Source: Acidovorax sp. A1169 (lineage in GTDB: Bacteria; Pseudomonadota; Gammaproteobacteria; Burkholderiales; Burkholderiaceae_C). From it: DNA of 64,000 bases. Below, piece by piece: positions 1 through 8,209 of this stretch. The translations under genes were made by a program, and so were the position numbers. The DNA lies in contig NZ_JAUZDX010000026.1 in assembly GCF_030704685.1 (NCBI RefSeq), forward strand, positions 16,517-80,516, in the 5' to 3' direction. The notes beneath the pieces are model-generated. The model had not been told where the DNA came from. It ran no database searches and saw nothing but the letters and a program-made list of their open reading frames with translations. Within the stretch, counting starts at the first letter, position 1, and every line of letters begins with the position of its first letter.

Positions 1-117
1 GCGCTGGATCTCTGCCCAGGCGTTGCCGCTGCCGCGCTCGGTCAGAACCCAGTGAAACCGGCTTGGCGCAGCCTCTTGCACGTGTACTGCGATGGGGCGA
101 AGCGTGGCGGCGGGCAT
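1..117 (-). CDS. hypothetical protein, N-terminal 39 residues (cut by window edge)
   Basis: An open frame begins with ATG at 117 on the minus strand and runs off the left edge without a stop. The visible residues start MPAATLRPIAVHVQEA and contain FHWVLTERG. I do not recognise the family. It is divergent from the Ku gene with about 140 bp between them, so the two could share a promoter region. Ku neighbours are often DNA-ligase D genes, but nothing in these 39 residues shows that. Confidence 0.5.
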   Translation of the reverse strand, partial: MPAATLRPIAVHVQEAAPSRFHWVLTERGSGNAWAEIQR

Positions 118-256
118 AGGGCTCCAGCATAGGTGACTGCGGCACACGCGGCAGTTGCCCGAATGCCTACCCACTGCGTGAGCGCACGCCTACAGCCCGC
201 ACCAGCGCAGCGCGCCAGACTGCTGCCACCCGGGGTTCCCGTTTGGAGTATCCATC

Positions 257-1210
257 ATGGCCAAAGCAGCAGCATCCAAGGCAGCAGCCGCAACAGCGTC
301 TTCAGGCGGCAGCCGCACCCTCTGGAAAGGCGCCATCACCTTCGGCCTGGCGCACATTCCCGTGGGCTTGCACACGGCGGCCACGGCCGAGGGAGTAGAT
401 TTCGACTGGCTCGACAAGCGCACCATGGACCCCGTGGGCTACAAGCGCGTGAACAAGCGCACGGGCAAGGAGATCGACCGCGACCACATCGTCAAGGGCG
501 TGGCGTATGGCGAAGGCAAGTACGTCATCATCAGCCCCGAGGAGATCGAGGCAGTCTTCCCCAAGACCACGCAGACCATTGCCATCGAGCGCTTCATCGA
601 TGCCGCCGAGATGCCATTCATCTTCCTGGAGCGGCCCTACTTCGTCGCCCCGACGGACAAGAGTGACAAGGTCTACGCGCTGCTGCGCGAAACCCTCATC
701 GCCACCAGCAACATCGGGCTGGCGCGCGTTGTCATCGCCACCAAGCAGCACCTGGCGGCGCTGGTGCCCTCGGGCCCGGCCCTGGTGCTCAACCTGCTGC
801 GCTGGGGCGACGAGGTCAAGACGCTCGACTCGCTCAAGCTACCGCCTGCTGGCAAAAAGAGTGTGAGTGCGGCCGAGCTCAAGATGGCCACGCAGCTCGT
901 CCAGGAAATGTCGGGCCCCTGGAACCCCGGCGACTTCAAGGACGAGTTTCGCCGGCAGGTGATGAAGCTGGTGGAGAAAAAAGCCAAGGCAGGCAAGGCC
1001 CAGACCGTGCTGAAGCCCGAGGAGGAAGCACCGCAGGCCAGCGGCGATGTGATCGACCTGACCGCCCTGCTCAAGCGCAGCCTGGGCCACAAGGGCCGCG
1101 CAGGCGCGAAGTCTGCACCCAAGGCCAAGGCACCCGCCAAAAAGGCCACCGCCAAAGCCGCGCCAGCCAGTAAGACCGGCACGACCACCCCACACCGCAA
1201 GGCCGCGTGA
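257..1210 (+). CDS. ku: non-homologous end-joining DNA-binding protein Ku
   Basis: Bacterial Ku binds double-strand DNA ends as a homodimer and recruits ligase D for end joining. The protein is 317 aa. After an Ala-rich leader (1-18) the Ku core starts at residue 23 with WKGAITFGLAHIPV and includes the family block near KGVAYGEGKYVIIS and the IERFID strand. The core ends near residue 255. The C-terminal 40 residues are rich in Lys, Ala and Pro, a typical flexible DNA-binding tail of bacterial Ku. Length is normal for the family. The start is the first ATG in frame with the conserved core. An exonuclease III homologue follows 53 bp downstream on the same strand. No ligD is visible in this window. 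Confidence 0.95.
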   Translation: MAKAAASKAAAATASSGGSRTLWKGAITFGLAHIPVGLHTAATAEGVDFDWLDKRTMDPVGYKRVNKRTGKEIDRDHIVKGVAYGEGKYVIISPEEIEAVFPKTTQTIAIERFIDAAEMPFIFLERPYFVAPTDKSDKVYALLRETLIATSNIGLARVVIATKQHLAALVPSGPALVLNLLRWGDEVKTLDSLKLPPAGKKSVSAAELKMATQLVQEMSGPWNPGDFKDEFRRQVMKLVEKKAKAGKAQTVLKPEEEAPQASGDVIDLTALLKRSLGHKGRAGAKSAPKAKAPAKKATAKAAPASKTGTTTPHRKAA

Positions 1211-1263
1211 AAAGAGAGGACCTGTGACCACGGCAACCTGCGCCATCCCAGCACCGTGATGCC

Positions 1264-2073
1264 ATGCGGGTCGCCACCTGGAACGTCAACAACATCCACA
1301 AGCGGCTGCCCCAGCTGGTGGACTGGCTGCAGCGCACCCAGCCCGACGTGGTGGCCCTGCAGGAGCTCAAGTGCACCACCGCCCAGTTCCCCACCGATGC
1401 GCTGCAGGCCGCAGGCTACGGCGCGGTGGCAGTGGGCCAGCGCACCTGGAACGGCGTGGCCCTGCTGGCGCGCGGCGCCGAGCCCTTGCCGGTGGCCAAC
1501 ACGCTGCCCGGTGACCCAGCAGACAAAGAGGCCCGCTACGTCGAGGCCGCCATAGAGGGCGTGCTGTTCGCGTGCCTGTACCTGCCCAACGGCAACCCCT
1601 GGCCCGGCCCCAAGTTCGACCACAAGATGCGCTGGTTCTCGCGCCTGCAGCAGCGGGCTGCAGAACTCTGGGCCACGGGCCACCCGGTGGTGCTGCTGGG
1701 CGACTGGAACGTGGTGCCCACCGACGCCGACATCTATAAGCCCGACACCTGGCGCGACAACGCGCTGCTGCAACCCGAGCCTCGGCAAGCCTTTGCACAG
1801 CTGCTGGCCCAGGGCTGGACCGACGCCCTGGCCCAGGCGCACCCCAAGGAGCCTGCGTTGTTTACGTTCTGGGACTACCGGCGTCGGCGCTGGGAGCGCG
1901 ATGCAGGGCTGCGCATCGACCACATCCTGGTCGGCCAGCAACTGAAGGTGGTGGGCGCCGGTGTGGACCGCCAGGAGCGGGCCCACGAAAGCCCCAGCGA
2001 CCATGCGCCGGTGTGGGCCGAACTGGCGCAGGCCCGCAAGCGGGCGAGCACAAAGAGGAAAACCGGCGGCTGA
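1264..2073 (+). CDS. xth: exodeoxyribonuclease III / AP endonuclease family protein
   Basis: This is a Mg-dependent endonuclease/exonuclease/phosphatase-fold enzyme, expected to cut DNA at abasic sites and degrade 3' ends. The catalytic motifs are in order: N7 in ATWNVN, E34 in LQELK, Y106 in YLPNG, D147/N149 in GDWNV, and the C-terminal SPSDHAPVW with D246 and H247. The length of 269 aa is usual for ExoIII. The start MRVATWNV places the first motif at the usual distance from the N terminus. It is co-oriented with ku, so the pair may form a repair operon. Which xth paralogue (xthA or exoA type) it is cannot be settled here. Confidence 0.93.
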   Translation: MRVATWNVNNIHKRLPQLVDWLQRTQPDVVALQELKCTTAQFPTDALQAAGYGAVAVGQRTWNGVALLARGAEPLPVANTLPGDPADKEARYVEAAIEGVLFACLYLPNGNPWPGPKFDHKMRWFSRLQQRAAELWATGHPVVLLGDWNVVPTDADIYKPDTWRDNALLQPEPRQAFAQLLAQGWTDALAQAHPKEPALFTFWDYRRRRWERDAGLRIDHILVGQQLKVVGAGVDRQERAHESPSDHAPVWAELAQARKRASTKRKTGG

Positions 2074-2082
2074 ACCAGACCG

Positions 2083-2571
2083 TCAGTCGCGCTGCACGCC
2101 CCGCGCCAGCAGGTCCCGGGCTTCCTGCCTGGTGTCGTCGAAGGCGTTCGTACTGTCGATGGCGATGTTCAGGTACTTGCGCACCGTCTCGCTTTCCTTG
2201 TCGCTGACCATGTAGAGCTTGGCCAGTTGCAGCGCGGCCTCCCCGTCCCCGGACTCCAGCGCGCGTTCGAAGTAGTGCCTGGCATTCACCAGGTCGCCCA
2301 CGCAGCGGTAGGTGATGGCGATGTTCAGAAATGCCAGCTCACTGCCCGCCGCAATGGCCTTCTGGTCCCATTCGATGGACTGGTGCAGGTCGATCCGCAC
2401 GCCCTCGCCCGCGCCATACATCACGGCAACCATGGCCATCGAATCCACGTCGCCCGATTCCGCCCCCGCCAGGAACAGCTTGAAGGCCTTGTTCAGGTGC
2501 CCCCGGTCGTAGGCGACCATTGCGTCTTCATAGGGGTTGTGGTCGTCGTTGTCGTTCACGGCGTCAGACAT
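2083..2571 (-). CDS. Sel1/TPR-like repeat protein
   Basis: The 162-aa protein consists of helical repeats of the Sel1/tetratricopeptide kind: AFKLFLAGAESGD, WDQKAIAAGSELAFLNIA and ARHYFERALESGDGEAALQLAKLY each have the small-residue spacing of this family. Such repeats usually mediate protein contacts; no partner is evident. The start MSDAVND was chosen over an upstream in-frame start because GGAAGG lies about 9 bases before it. There is no signal peptide, so it is probably cytoplasmic. It converges on the exonuclease gene with 9 bp between the stops. Confidence 0.75.
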   Translation of the reverse strand: MSDAVNDNDDHNPYEDAMVAYDRGHLNKAFKLFLAGAESGDVDSMAMVAVMYGAGEGVRIDLHQSIEWDQKAIAAGSELAFLNIAITYRCVGDLVNARHYFERALESGDGEAALQLAKLYMVSDKESETVRKYLNIAIDSTNAFDDTRQEARDLLARGVQRD

Positions 2572-2801
2572 GTGCGTTACCTTCCAGGTCAGAGGTGAAT
2601 GGCGTTGTTCCGGCACGGGCACTGCCGCCACGGCAATGCTTGCGATGGGTCGCCTGGCCGAGCCGACCCAGGGAATGCCCATCCTGCCTGGGGCGGCAAT
2701 CCATCATGCCTGACTCCCATGACACCCCCAGCCAGGGAGGGGCACCGGCCACGGCCCGTGCGCTGAAAAAAACGCTCACAGTGAGGTCTGCGCGTGCTTG
2801 T

Positions 2802-3503
2802 TCACTGCACACGACCCCAGATGCTGCCCTGGGCCACGGCAAAAAACACCAGCAGCAGAATGCTCGCCGACCCGCCCAGCAGCACCGCCCCAATGGGCGC
2901 GGGCGCGGCGGCAAATGCAGGCAACAGCACCGCCACCAGCAGCAGCGGGTTGGCCAGCACCGTCCAGCGCGGCAGGTGCGTGCGCCCGCGCAGCACCAGC
3001 ACGGCCAGGATCACCGAGGCGATGGCGCCCGGCACGGCCAGGGCCAGCAGCGACAGCCGCATATAGCCCTGCACCGACGCTGCCAGCGCCTGGCAGGCTG
3101 CCGTGGCAGTGCTGTCGGCGCTGCCGCAGGACTGGATGACCAGCTCGAACACCGCCCACACCGAGTGGATGGCGGCCATGCCCACCGCAAACAGCACGAA
3201 CAACCCCAACATGGCCCGCGCGGCCCGGCCCTTGGGCTCCTGCACGCGCTGGCATACCTGCCAGAAGCCGGCCACCAGCAGGGCGCCCGCCACCGGGCCC
3301 AGCAACCCGCCGGCCAAGAGGCGCGCGGGAGGGGCCGAGCGGATGGTTTCGAGCATGCCGGCGCGGAAATCGGTGGCCGACCCGAAGTGGCCCAGCAGCA
3401 GCATGTCGCCCGCAAACAGCAGCAGGGCACCGAGGATGCCGATGCAGCCGGTCAGCCGGTGGGTGGAAGAAGAAGCGGAATGTACGGGTGCGAAAGTGGC
3501 CAT
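2802..3503 (-). CDS. integral membrane protein of unknown function
   Basis: This 233-aa protein is mostly hydrophobic, with about six predicted membrane segments, among them LTGCIGILGALLLFAGDMLL, the stretch around LFVLFAVGMAAIHSVWAVF, SLLALAVPGAIASVILAVL, and a C-terminal pair. Cys residues occur in a periplasmic-looking loop (SCGSADSTATAACQA). The start MATFAPVHS was chosen because it directly precedes the first membrane segment. I do not recognise a transport or enzyme motif. It is divergent from the thermonuclease gene across about 490 bp. Confidence 0.65.
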   Translation of the reverse strand: MATFAPVHSASSSTHRLTGCIGILGALLLFAGDMLLLGHFGSATDFRAGMLETIRSAPPARLLAGGLLGPVAGALLVAGFWQVCQRVQEPKGRAARAMLGLFVLFAVGMAAIHSVWAVFELVIQSCGSADSTATAACQALAASVQGYMRLSLLALAVPGAIASVILAVLVLRGRTHLPRWTVLANPLLLVAVLLPAFAAAPAPIGAVLLGGSASILLLVFFAVAQGSIWGRVQ

Positions 3504-3993
3504 GGAGCGGATTGCCTTTGCAAGAAAACCGGGTGTGCGGGCGCAAACGATGCCCGCGCAGGATAGCGCACGCGGGTGCGCCACCTGGGGGCAAGATGCC
3601 CCCGGCGCGCCCCACACCCAATCGGGTGATTGCCATGCATCCTCCCCGCGTCCAAAGGCCCCGGCGGGCGAGGCGTACCCCGCCAGGCATGGGCCTGGGG
3701 CCCGCCCCGCGGCTTTGCATGCATGACTCTAAAGATGCTTTTTTCGCACGCCACGCCGCGCAAGCCTTGGCACAATGGCACCAGAAACGAATCCACAACA
3801 AACAAGCAAGCGACGGGGTGAGAGGGATGATGGCTGGCAAGGACCGCAGCACAGGCCGTTGCGGCCGCACATGGCTGCTGCATGGCCGGTTCACATGCAT
3901 CGGCATGCACACGCGCGCAAGAGCCGCTCCATCGGCTGCGCCGCAGCCGGTTGCCCCCCCCTCCCCTGCTCCCTTGCACCGCCCGGCCACACC
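3504..3993. other. 490-bp intergenic region between divergent genes
   Basis: No convincing coding region is present. The sequence has GC-rich hairpin potential and two ATGCAT-containing stretches (near 3634 and 3716). It presumably carries promoters for the membrane protein on the left and the thermonuclease on the right, but I see no clean -35/-10 pair. Confidence 0.4.
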
Positions 3994-4476
3994 ATGCCCT
4001 TGACCACCGCCACCCTGCTCTGCCTGGTCGTTGCCATCCACGATGGCGACTCTTTTCGCGCCCGCTGCGCCGATGTGACCCGCAATGAAGAGACCTTCGT
4101 CGCCGTGCGCGCCATCGATGCGCCCGAGATGCGCCAACCCTTCGGCGAGCTGTCGCACAAGAGCCTGGTCAACCTGTGCCTGATACCGCAGAAGGTCAAG
4201 CTCAGCAACATCACCGTCGACGTTTTTGGCCGCACCGTGGCCGACGTGGAATGCCAGGGCAAGGATGCTGCCACCGAGCAGCTGCGCGCCGGCATGGCCT
4301 GGTACGACCCCAAGGTGGGCCTGGGGTATGAGGCGCTGGCCGATGTGCAGCTGCGCGCCCAGGCGGCCGGGCGCGGCCTGTGGGCGCAGACCAGCCCGCT
4401 GCCGCCGTGGGACTGGCGCGAAACACGCAAGAAAAAGCCCACGGGCCCCGTGGCGGGCCCGCTCAGGTACCCCTGA
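3994..4476 (+). CDS. thermonuclease (SNase-like) family protein
   Basis: The 160-aa protein matches the staphylococcal-nuclease fold: IHDGDSF at 15-21 (Ca-binding Asp), VRAIDAPE at 38-45 supplying R39 and E45, and DVFGRTVADV supplying R80, then the helical EALADVQLRAQAAGRGLW. These are the three catalytic positions of the family (Arg, Glu, Arg), so it should be active on DNA or RNA. The N terminus LTTATLLCLVVA is hydrophobic and short, and may act as an export signal or as the first strand; the upstream in-frame extension is low-complexity and was not used. A MITE-like element lies 6 bp after its stop. Confidence 0.88.
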   Translation: MPLTTATLLCLVVAIHDGDSFRARCADVTRNEETFVAVRAIDAPEMRQPFGELSHKSLVNLCLIPQKVKLSNITVDVFGRTVADVECQGKDAATEQLRAGMAWYDPKVGLGYEALADVQLRAQAAGRGLWAQTSPLPPWDWRETRKKKPTGPVAGPLRYP

Positions 4477-4482
4477 TACGCC

Positions 4483-4652
4483 CTAGGAGCGTGCGCGGCA
4501 GAAGGAGCCATCGGCTGCAACGCCCGACAAACCGGTCTCGCCGGGTATCGCCTCCGGCGCCCAGGGATCCACCCTGGGCTTGTCGGTACTACCCAGCGAT
4601 CCTCGGTTTTCGAGCGTTTCGCTTCGATGCCTTCTGCCGCGCACGCTCCTAG
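4483..4652. mobile_element. 170-bp MITE-like element, copy A
   Basis: The element begins CTAGGAGCGTGCGCGGCAG and ends with the exact reverse complement; the perfect terminal inverted repeat is 23 bp. The interior is partly palindromic too (GCCCAGGG/CCCTGGGC near the centre) and has no coding capacity. A second copy, in the opposite orientation and differing at only a handful of bases, lies at 20244-20412. It sits between the convergent thermonuclease and TetR genes, so it could fold at the RNA level and act as a bidirectional terminator. Both ends carry CTAG. No transposase with matching ends is in the window. Confidence 0.8.
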
Positions 4653-4656
4653 TGGG

Positions 4657-5283
4657 TCAATCCAGCATCGGCCCCGCCGCACCGGCCAGCGCCAGATCAG
4701 AATCGCTGGGTTGGTGGCCCGCGCCCGCCATGCAACCGCGCACCAGCCCACGCACCAGCGCATGGCTGGCACGGGTGGGCCCGAACAGGGTGCGGTAGAT
4801 GATGGGGGCCACCACGCCGTCCATGATGGCGTCCACTGCCGGCACGGCTTCGCCGCGCGCGGTGCCGCGCGCCAGCACGATCTCGATCTGGCTGGCCGTG
4901 TAGGCCGCGCACTGGCAGGGCACGGGCATCTCGCCCTGGCTGCGCCCGGCCAGCACGTCGCGCAGCATGGCCTGCCCGACCTCGGAACCCATCTCTTCAA
5001 AGAACTGCTCGGCCCAGGCCTGCAGGTCACCCTCCACGCTGCCGGTGTCCGCAGGCTCGGTGTCGGCGCGAAACCGGTCCAGCGCCACATCGGCCAGCAG
5101 CTCGGCCAAGTCGCCCCAGCGGCGGTAGATGGTGGAGGGCGTCACGCCCGCATGCGCGGCGATCAGCGGCACGGTGAGCTGCGCGCGGCCGATCTGCTCG
5201 GTGAGCTCGTGGGTGGCGCGGTGCACGGCGGCCTGCACGCGGGCGCTGCGTCCCCCGGGGCGAGGGGCTGGTCTGGGGTTCAT
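4657..5283 (-). CDS. TetR/AcrR family transcriptional regulator
   Basis: The protein has 208 aa from the chosen start (MNPRPAP; an in-frame ATG three codons upstream is also possible). The N-terminal helix-turn-helix is visible as LTVPLIAAHAGVTPSTIYRRW, the usual TetR DNA-binding unit, followed by a helical ligand-binding domain. It is divergent from an MFS exporter gene, and two perfect palindromes fill the 87-bp gap, so it most likely represses itself and the exporter and is released by the exporter's substrate. The substrate is unknown. Confidence 0.9.
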   Translation of the reverse strand: MNPRPAPRPGGRSARVQAAVHRATHELTEQIGRAQLTVPLIAAHAGVTPSTIYRRWGDLAELLADVALDRFRADTEPADTGSVEGDLQAWAEQFFEEMGSEVGQAMLRDVLAGRSQGEMPVPCQCAAYTASQIEIVLARGTARGEAVPAVDAIMDGVVAPIIYRTLFGPTRASHALVRGLVRGCMAGAGHQPSDSDLALAGAAGPMLD

Positions 5284-5293
5284 GGCCACCATG

Positions 5294-5351
5294 CTAAAGC
5301 AAAAACATTGCTTTAGTGGTTTAATAAGCAAAAGCAAATTCTTTGCTTTTG
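5294..5351. promoter_or_regulatory. twin palindromic operators between tetR and MFS genes
   Basis: Two inverted repeats of the same design occur 35 bp apart (centre to centre). The first, at 5294-5316, has arms CTAAAGCAA and TTGCTTTAG around AAACA. The second, at 5329-5351, has arms CAAAAGCAAA and TTTGCTTTTG around TTC. Both are 23 bp with a core AAGCAA...TTGCTT. One lies against the regulator start and the other against the exporter leader, as expected for autoregulation plus target control by the adjacent TetR protein. Confidence 0.8.
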
Positions 5352-5369
5352 TCTCGTACTGGAGCTTCC

Positions 5370-6599
5370 ATGGCCACGAACCTCAGCGCCGCTGCTGCCA
5401 CTGCGGCTGCCATCGCCCCGCCCTCCGCGCCCACACGGCGGCTCAGCCATGTCATGGCCCTGTGGCTGCTGGCCTCCATCCTGGTGGGGTTTCTGGCGGC
5501 GTCCAGCGCGCCCTCGCCGCTGTATGCGCTGTACCGCGACAGCTGGGGCTTCTCGGCGCTGACGCTGACGCTGGTCTTTGCCAGCTATGCGTTTGCACTG
5601 CTGGGCGCGGCGCTGGTGTTCGGCACCTTCTCGGACCACCGGGGCCGGCGCGAGGTGGTGCTGCTGGCGCTGGTACTGGAGATCGCCTCCACCGTGCTCT
5701 TCTGGCAGGCCGACTCGGTGGCCTGGCTGTTTTCCGCCCGCATCGTGCAAGGCCTGGCCACGGGTATCGCCACCAGCGTGCTCAGCGCAGCGCTGATCGA
5801 CCTTCACACCGAGCGCGGTGCCCTGGTCAACAGCGTGGCGCCCATGCTGGGCATGGCCGTCGGGGCGCTGGGCACCAGTGCGCTGGTGCAGTTTGCGCCC
5901 ACGCACACGGCGCTGGTGTTCGAGCTGCTGCTGGTGCTGTTCGTGCTGCAGACGCTGGCCGCTGTCTTCTTGCCCGAAACGGTGGTGCGCCGGCCGGGGG
6001 CCTGGCGCTCGCTGCGCCCGCGCATTGCCATACCGGCCAGCTCTCGCGCCACGCTGGTGCGCATCCTGCCGCTGAACACGGCGCTGTGGGCACTGGGCGG
6101 TTTCTACCTGTCGCTCGGCCCCACGCTGGCGCGGGTGATCACGGGCAGCCATGCGCCGTTGGTGGGCGGCGCCCTCATCTGCGCGCTGGTGCTGACCAGT
6201 GCCGTGGCCATCGCCTTCGTGCGCACGCAGCCGCCGCGGCAGGTGCTGCTGCTGGGCACCGGTGCGCTGGTGGTGGGCTTGGTGATCACGCTGGCGGGCG
6301 TGGCTCTGCATTCGACCATGGCCTTCTTCGCAGGGACGGTGGTGGCGGGGGTGGGTTTTGGCTCGGGCTTCAACGGCTCGCTGCGCAGCCTGGTGGTGAC
6401 CGCCACGCCGGCAGAGCGCGGGGGCCTGATGTCGGGCTTTTTCGTGCTCAGCTACCTGGCATTCAGCCTGCCGGCCATCGTGGCCGGGCTGGCTGCGGGC
6501 AGCTTCGGGCTGCATGCCACAGCGCTGGGTTTTGGGCTGGCAGTGTTGGCACTGGGCCTGGTGGCGCTGGGGCTGATGCTGCGGCGGGCGGCGCCCTGA
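5370..6599 (+). CDS. MFS family efflux transporter
   Basis: The 409-aa protein has about 12 membrane segments. The cytoplasmic loop after TM2 reads GTFSDHRGRREV, the classical MFS motif A (G-x3-D-x2-G-R-R). LARVITGS and the C-terminal half (FNGSLRSLVVTATPAERGGLMSGFF cannot be quoted whole, but its PAERG-x-LMS block is typical of this exporter group) support a drug-exporter type. The start ATG at 5370 has GGAG about 6 bases upstream; a TTG 27 bases earlier lies inside the operator and was rejected. It is controlled by the divergent TetR gene. Substrate not predictable. Confidence 0.9.
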   Translation: MATNLSAAAATAAAIAPPSAPTRRLSHVMALWLLASILVGFLAASSAPSPLYALYRDSWGFSALTLTLVFASYAFALLGAALVFGTFSDHRGRREVVLLALVLEIASTVLFWQADSVAWLFSARIVQGLATGIATSVLSAALIDLHTERGALVNSVAPMLGMAVGALGTSALVQFAPTHTALVFELLLVLFVLQTLAAVFLPETVVRRPGAWRSLRPRIAIPASSRATLVRILPLNTALWALGGFYLSLGPTLARVITGSHAPLVGGALICALVLTSAVAIAFVRTQPPRQVLLLGTGALVVGLVITLAGVALHSTMAFFAGTVVAGVGFGSGFNGSLRSLVVTATPAERGGLMSGFFVLSYLAFSLPAIVAGLAAGSFGLHATALGFGLAVLALGLVALGLMLRRAAP

Positions 6600-6629
6600 G
6601 CGGGGCCCATCGCCCAACCCCAATGCAGG

Positions 6630-6713
6630 TCAGGAGTAGATGGCCAGGCTCAGCGAGAGCGCTGCGACGATGGCAATGGCCTGGATGCCAAAGACGATTC
6701 CCAAGATAGGCAT
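6630..6713 (-). CDS. 27-residue single-pass membrane miniprotein
   Basis: A short frame on the minus strand encodes MPILGIVFGIQAIAIVAAL followed by SLSLAIYS and a stop. A strong ribosome-binding site, GGAGG, lies 5 bases before the ATG. Almost the whole peptide is one hydrophobic helix, so it should sit in the inner membrane. It converges on the MFS exporter with about 30 bp between the stops. The function is unknown. The evidence is the RBS and the composition; conservation would need to be tested. Confidence 0.55.
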   Translation of the reverse strand: MPILGIVFGIQAIAIVAALSLSLAIYS

Positions 6714-7141
6714 GTGGTCCTCCGTGAAGAAGGCATCAGCTTAGAACGCACTGCAACAATTGCATGCAGTCTTTTGCAAACCCGGCGGGTCAGACAATGC
6801 CTACAGGCCGAGCGCCCCCACACGCAGGGGATCACCCCATTGGTGGTTTGGCGCCCTTCTCTTTTGCATACGCTGCAACGGGGCTCCGTCCTACAAAAAC
6901 GGCGTGGTGGGCTCTTTAGTATTACTCCTGTCGATACCGCATCGACACCCACCCCTCCCTTGCTGAACAGCAAGTTCACAGCCCGCCCACTGCGGGCTGT
7001 TTTTTTTGGATTGCAGTCGGTATGGCCCTGCACGTCGCTTCGGCGGTGGCCGATGCCCGGCGTCGAAGCCGTCTGACATCCAAGGGGCACGGTCTGCGCG
7101 CCAATGGGGCTACCACACCACCCCCAGAGGAGGTAGTCACC
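6714..7141. other. 428-bp intergenic region with a terminator
   Basis: It contains the upstream region of the 27-aa gene (minus strand) and, on the plus strand, an intrinsic terminator at 6979-7007. Several open frames cross it but none has a ribosome-binding site or plausible composition. The plus-strand stretch ending at the terminator could be a small RNA or a leader of the 48-aa gene downstream. Confidence 0.4.
6979..7007 (+). terminator. intrinsic (rho-independent) terminator
   Basis: The stem CAGCCCGC / GCGGGCTG (6979-6986 with 6992-6999) closes a 5-base loop CCACT and is followed at once by eight T residues. It lies 135 bp upstream of the 48-aa gene, and no plus-strand gene ends just before it. 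It therefore ends either an unannotated short transcript or an attenuated leader. Confidence 0.85.
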
Positions 7142-7288
7142 ATGTCCCGTACCCACAGAACCCAGCCCGAAAAAATCCGCCCCCGCGATATCAAGCGCCG
7201 CCGCCAGTGGGAGGCCATGCAGCGTCCTGCGCGCGAAGTGCTGCTGTACCCGGAGCCGGATGCGCCGCAGTGGAAGCCATTGGGATGA
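7142..7288 (+). CDS. small basic hypothetical protein (48 aa)
   Basis: The frame begins MSRTHRTQPEKIRPRDIKRR and ends DAPQWKPLG. The ribosome-binding site AGAGGAGG is one of the strongest in the window, about 7 bases before the ATG, which fixes the start. The protein is Arg/Lys rich, has no membrane segment and could bind nucleic acid or act in a complex. I recognise no family. It lies between an intrinsic terminator and the large palindromic repeat at 7343. Confidence 0.6.
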   Translation: MSRTHRTQPEKIRPRDIKRRRQWEAMQRPAREVLLYPEPDAPQWKPLG

Positions 7289-7342
7289 GGGTGCGGGCTG
7301 GGTCTTTGGCTCAGCCCTGCTGATGGCGCGATTGCGCACTGT

Positions 7343-8128
7343 GGTTGCTTCTGTTCTTTTGCTGAGGGCGGAGGCCGGGGTGTGCGCCCGGCGGCGCAGT
7401 AACTTTCTCTTGGCCGCCAAGAGAAAGTCACCAAAGAGAAGGCGGCCCCCAGTCTGCGTCCCCCGTTCGCCCTGTCGGGCGAACGGGGGCAGCCTGCGAT
7501 GCTCGGTCCTGGGGTGGTGCCGCAGAACTCACTGCGTTCTCCCTTCGGGCGAACTCCGTTCAAACAGCTGCGGCAAGCCAGATCACGAAGTGCGTGTGTC
7601 CTGCGGCACACGCACCCACCCCAGGCCCTGCGCTTCTCGGCGCAGCCAGCAGGGGTGGGGAGCGGGGTCAAAGACGGCTGCTGCTGCGCAGCTGCGCCTG
7701 GGGTCGGGGACGCGCGCTAGGCGCGCTGCCGACAGATGGGGCGCGATCGCTCTGGCGAGCCGAGCGCAGCGAAGGACCACAAGGCCGAGCGAAGCAATGG
7801 CCCGTGTGGAGCCCGTTCCCACCCCCTTCTGACCGTGCCGAGAAGCGCAGAAGCTGGGGTGGCGCGCGTGCCGCAGGACACGCGCATCGTCATCTGGCTC
7901 GCCGAAGCTGTTTGACCGGAGCTGCCTCGCAGAGGCAGCGCAGGGAGTTCTTCGGCGTCACCCCAGGACCGAGCATCGCAGGCTGCCCCCTCGCCACCGG
8001 CGAGGGGGACACGGGCAGCGGGGTCGCCTTTTCTTGGCCTACCTTCTTTTGGCGAAGCAAACGAACAGTAGGTGCGCCGCCGGGCGCACACCCCGGCCTC
8101 CGCACTCTGCAGGAGAGCAGAAGCAACC
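7343..8128. repeat. long palindromic intergenic element, copy 1 (786 bp)
   Basis: The ends are inverted copies: GGTTGCTTCTGTTC at the left and GAGCAGAAGCAACC at the right. Matching continues inward on both sides (GGAGGCCGGGGTGTGCGCCC, the CAAGAGAAAGT blocks, GATGCTCGGTCCTGGGGTG, CCCAGGCCCTGCGCTTCTCG and their complements), so the whole unit is an imperfect palindrome with arms of about 390 bp. A second copy, inverted relative to this one, lies at 12869-13613. Open frames through it are rich in Arg, Ala and Pro, differ between arms and lack ribosome-binding sites, so I do not call genes in it. Confidence 0.85.
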
Positions 8129-8209
8129 ATCGCCCCTGCCTACACCCCCACACGAATGCGAGAATCCACCAGCCCCACCAAGCCCCCCCCCGGCAAACCC
8201 CACATCCCC

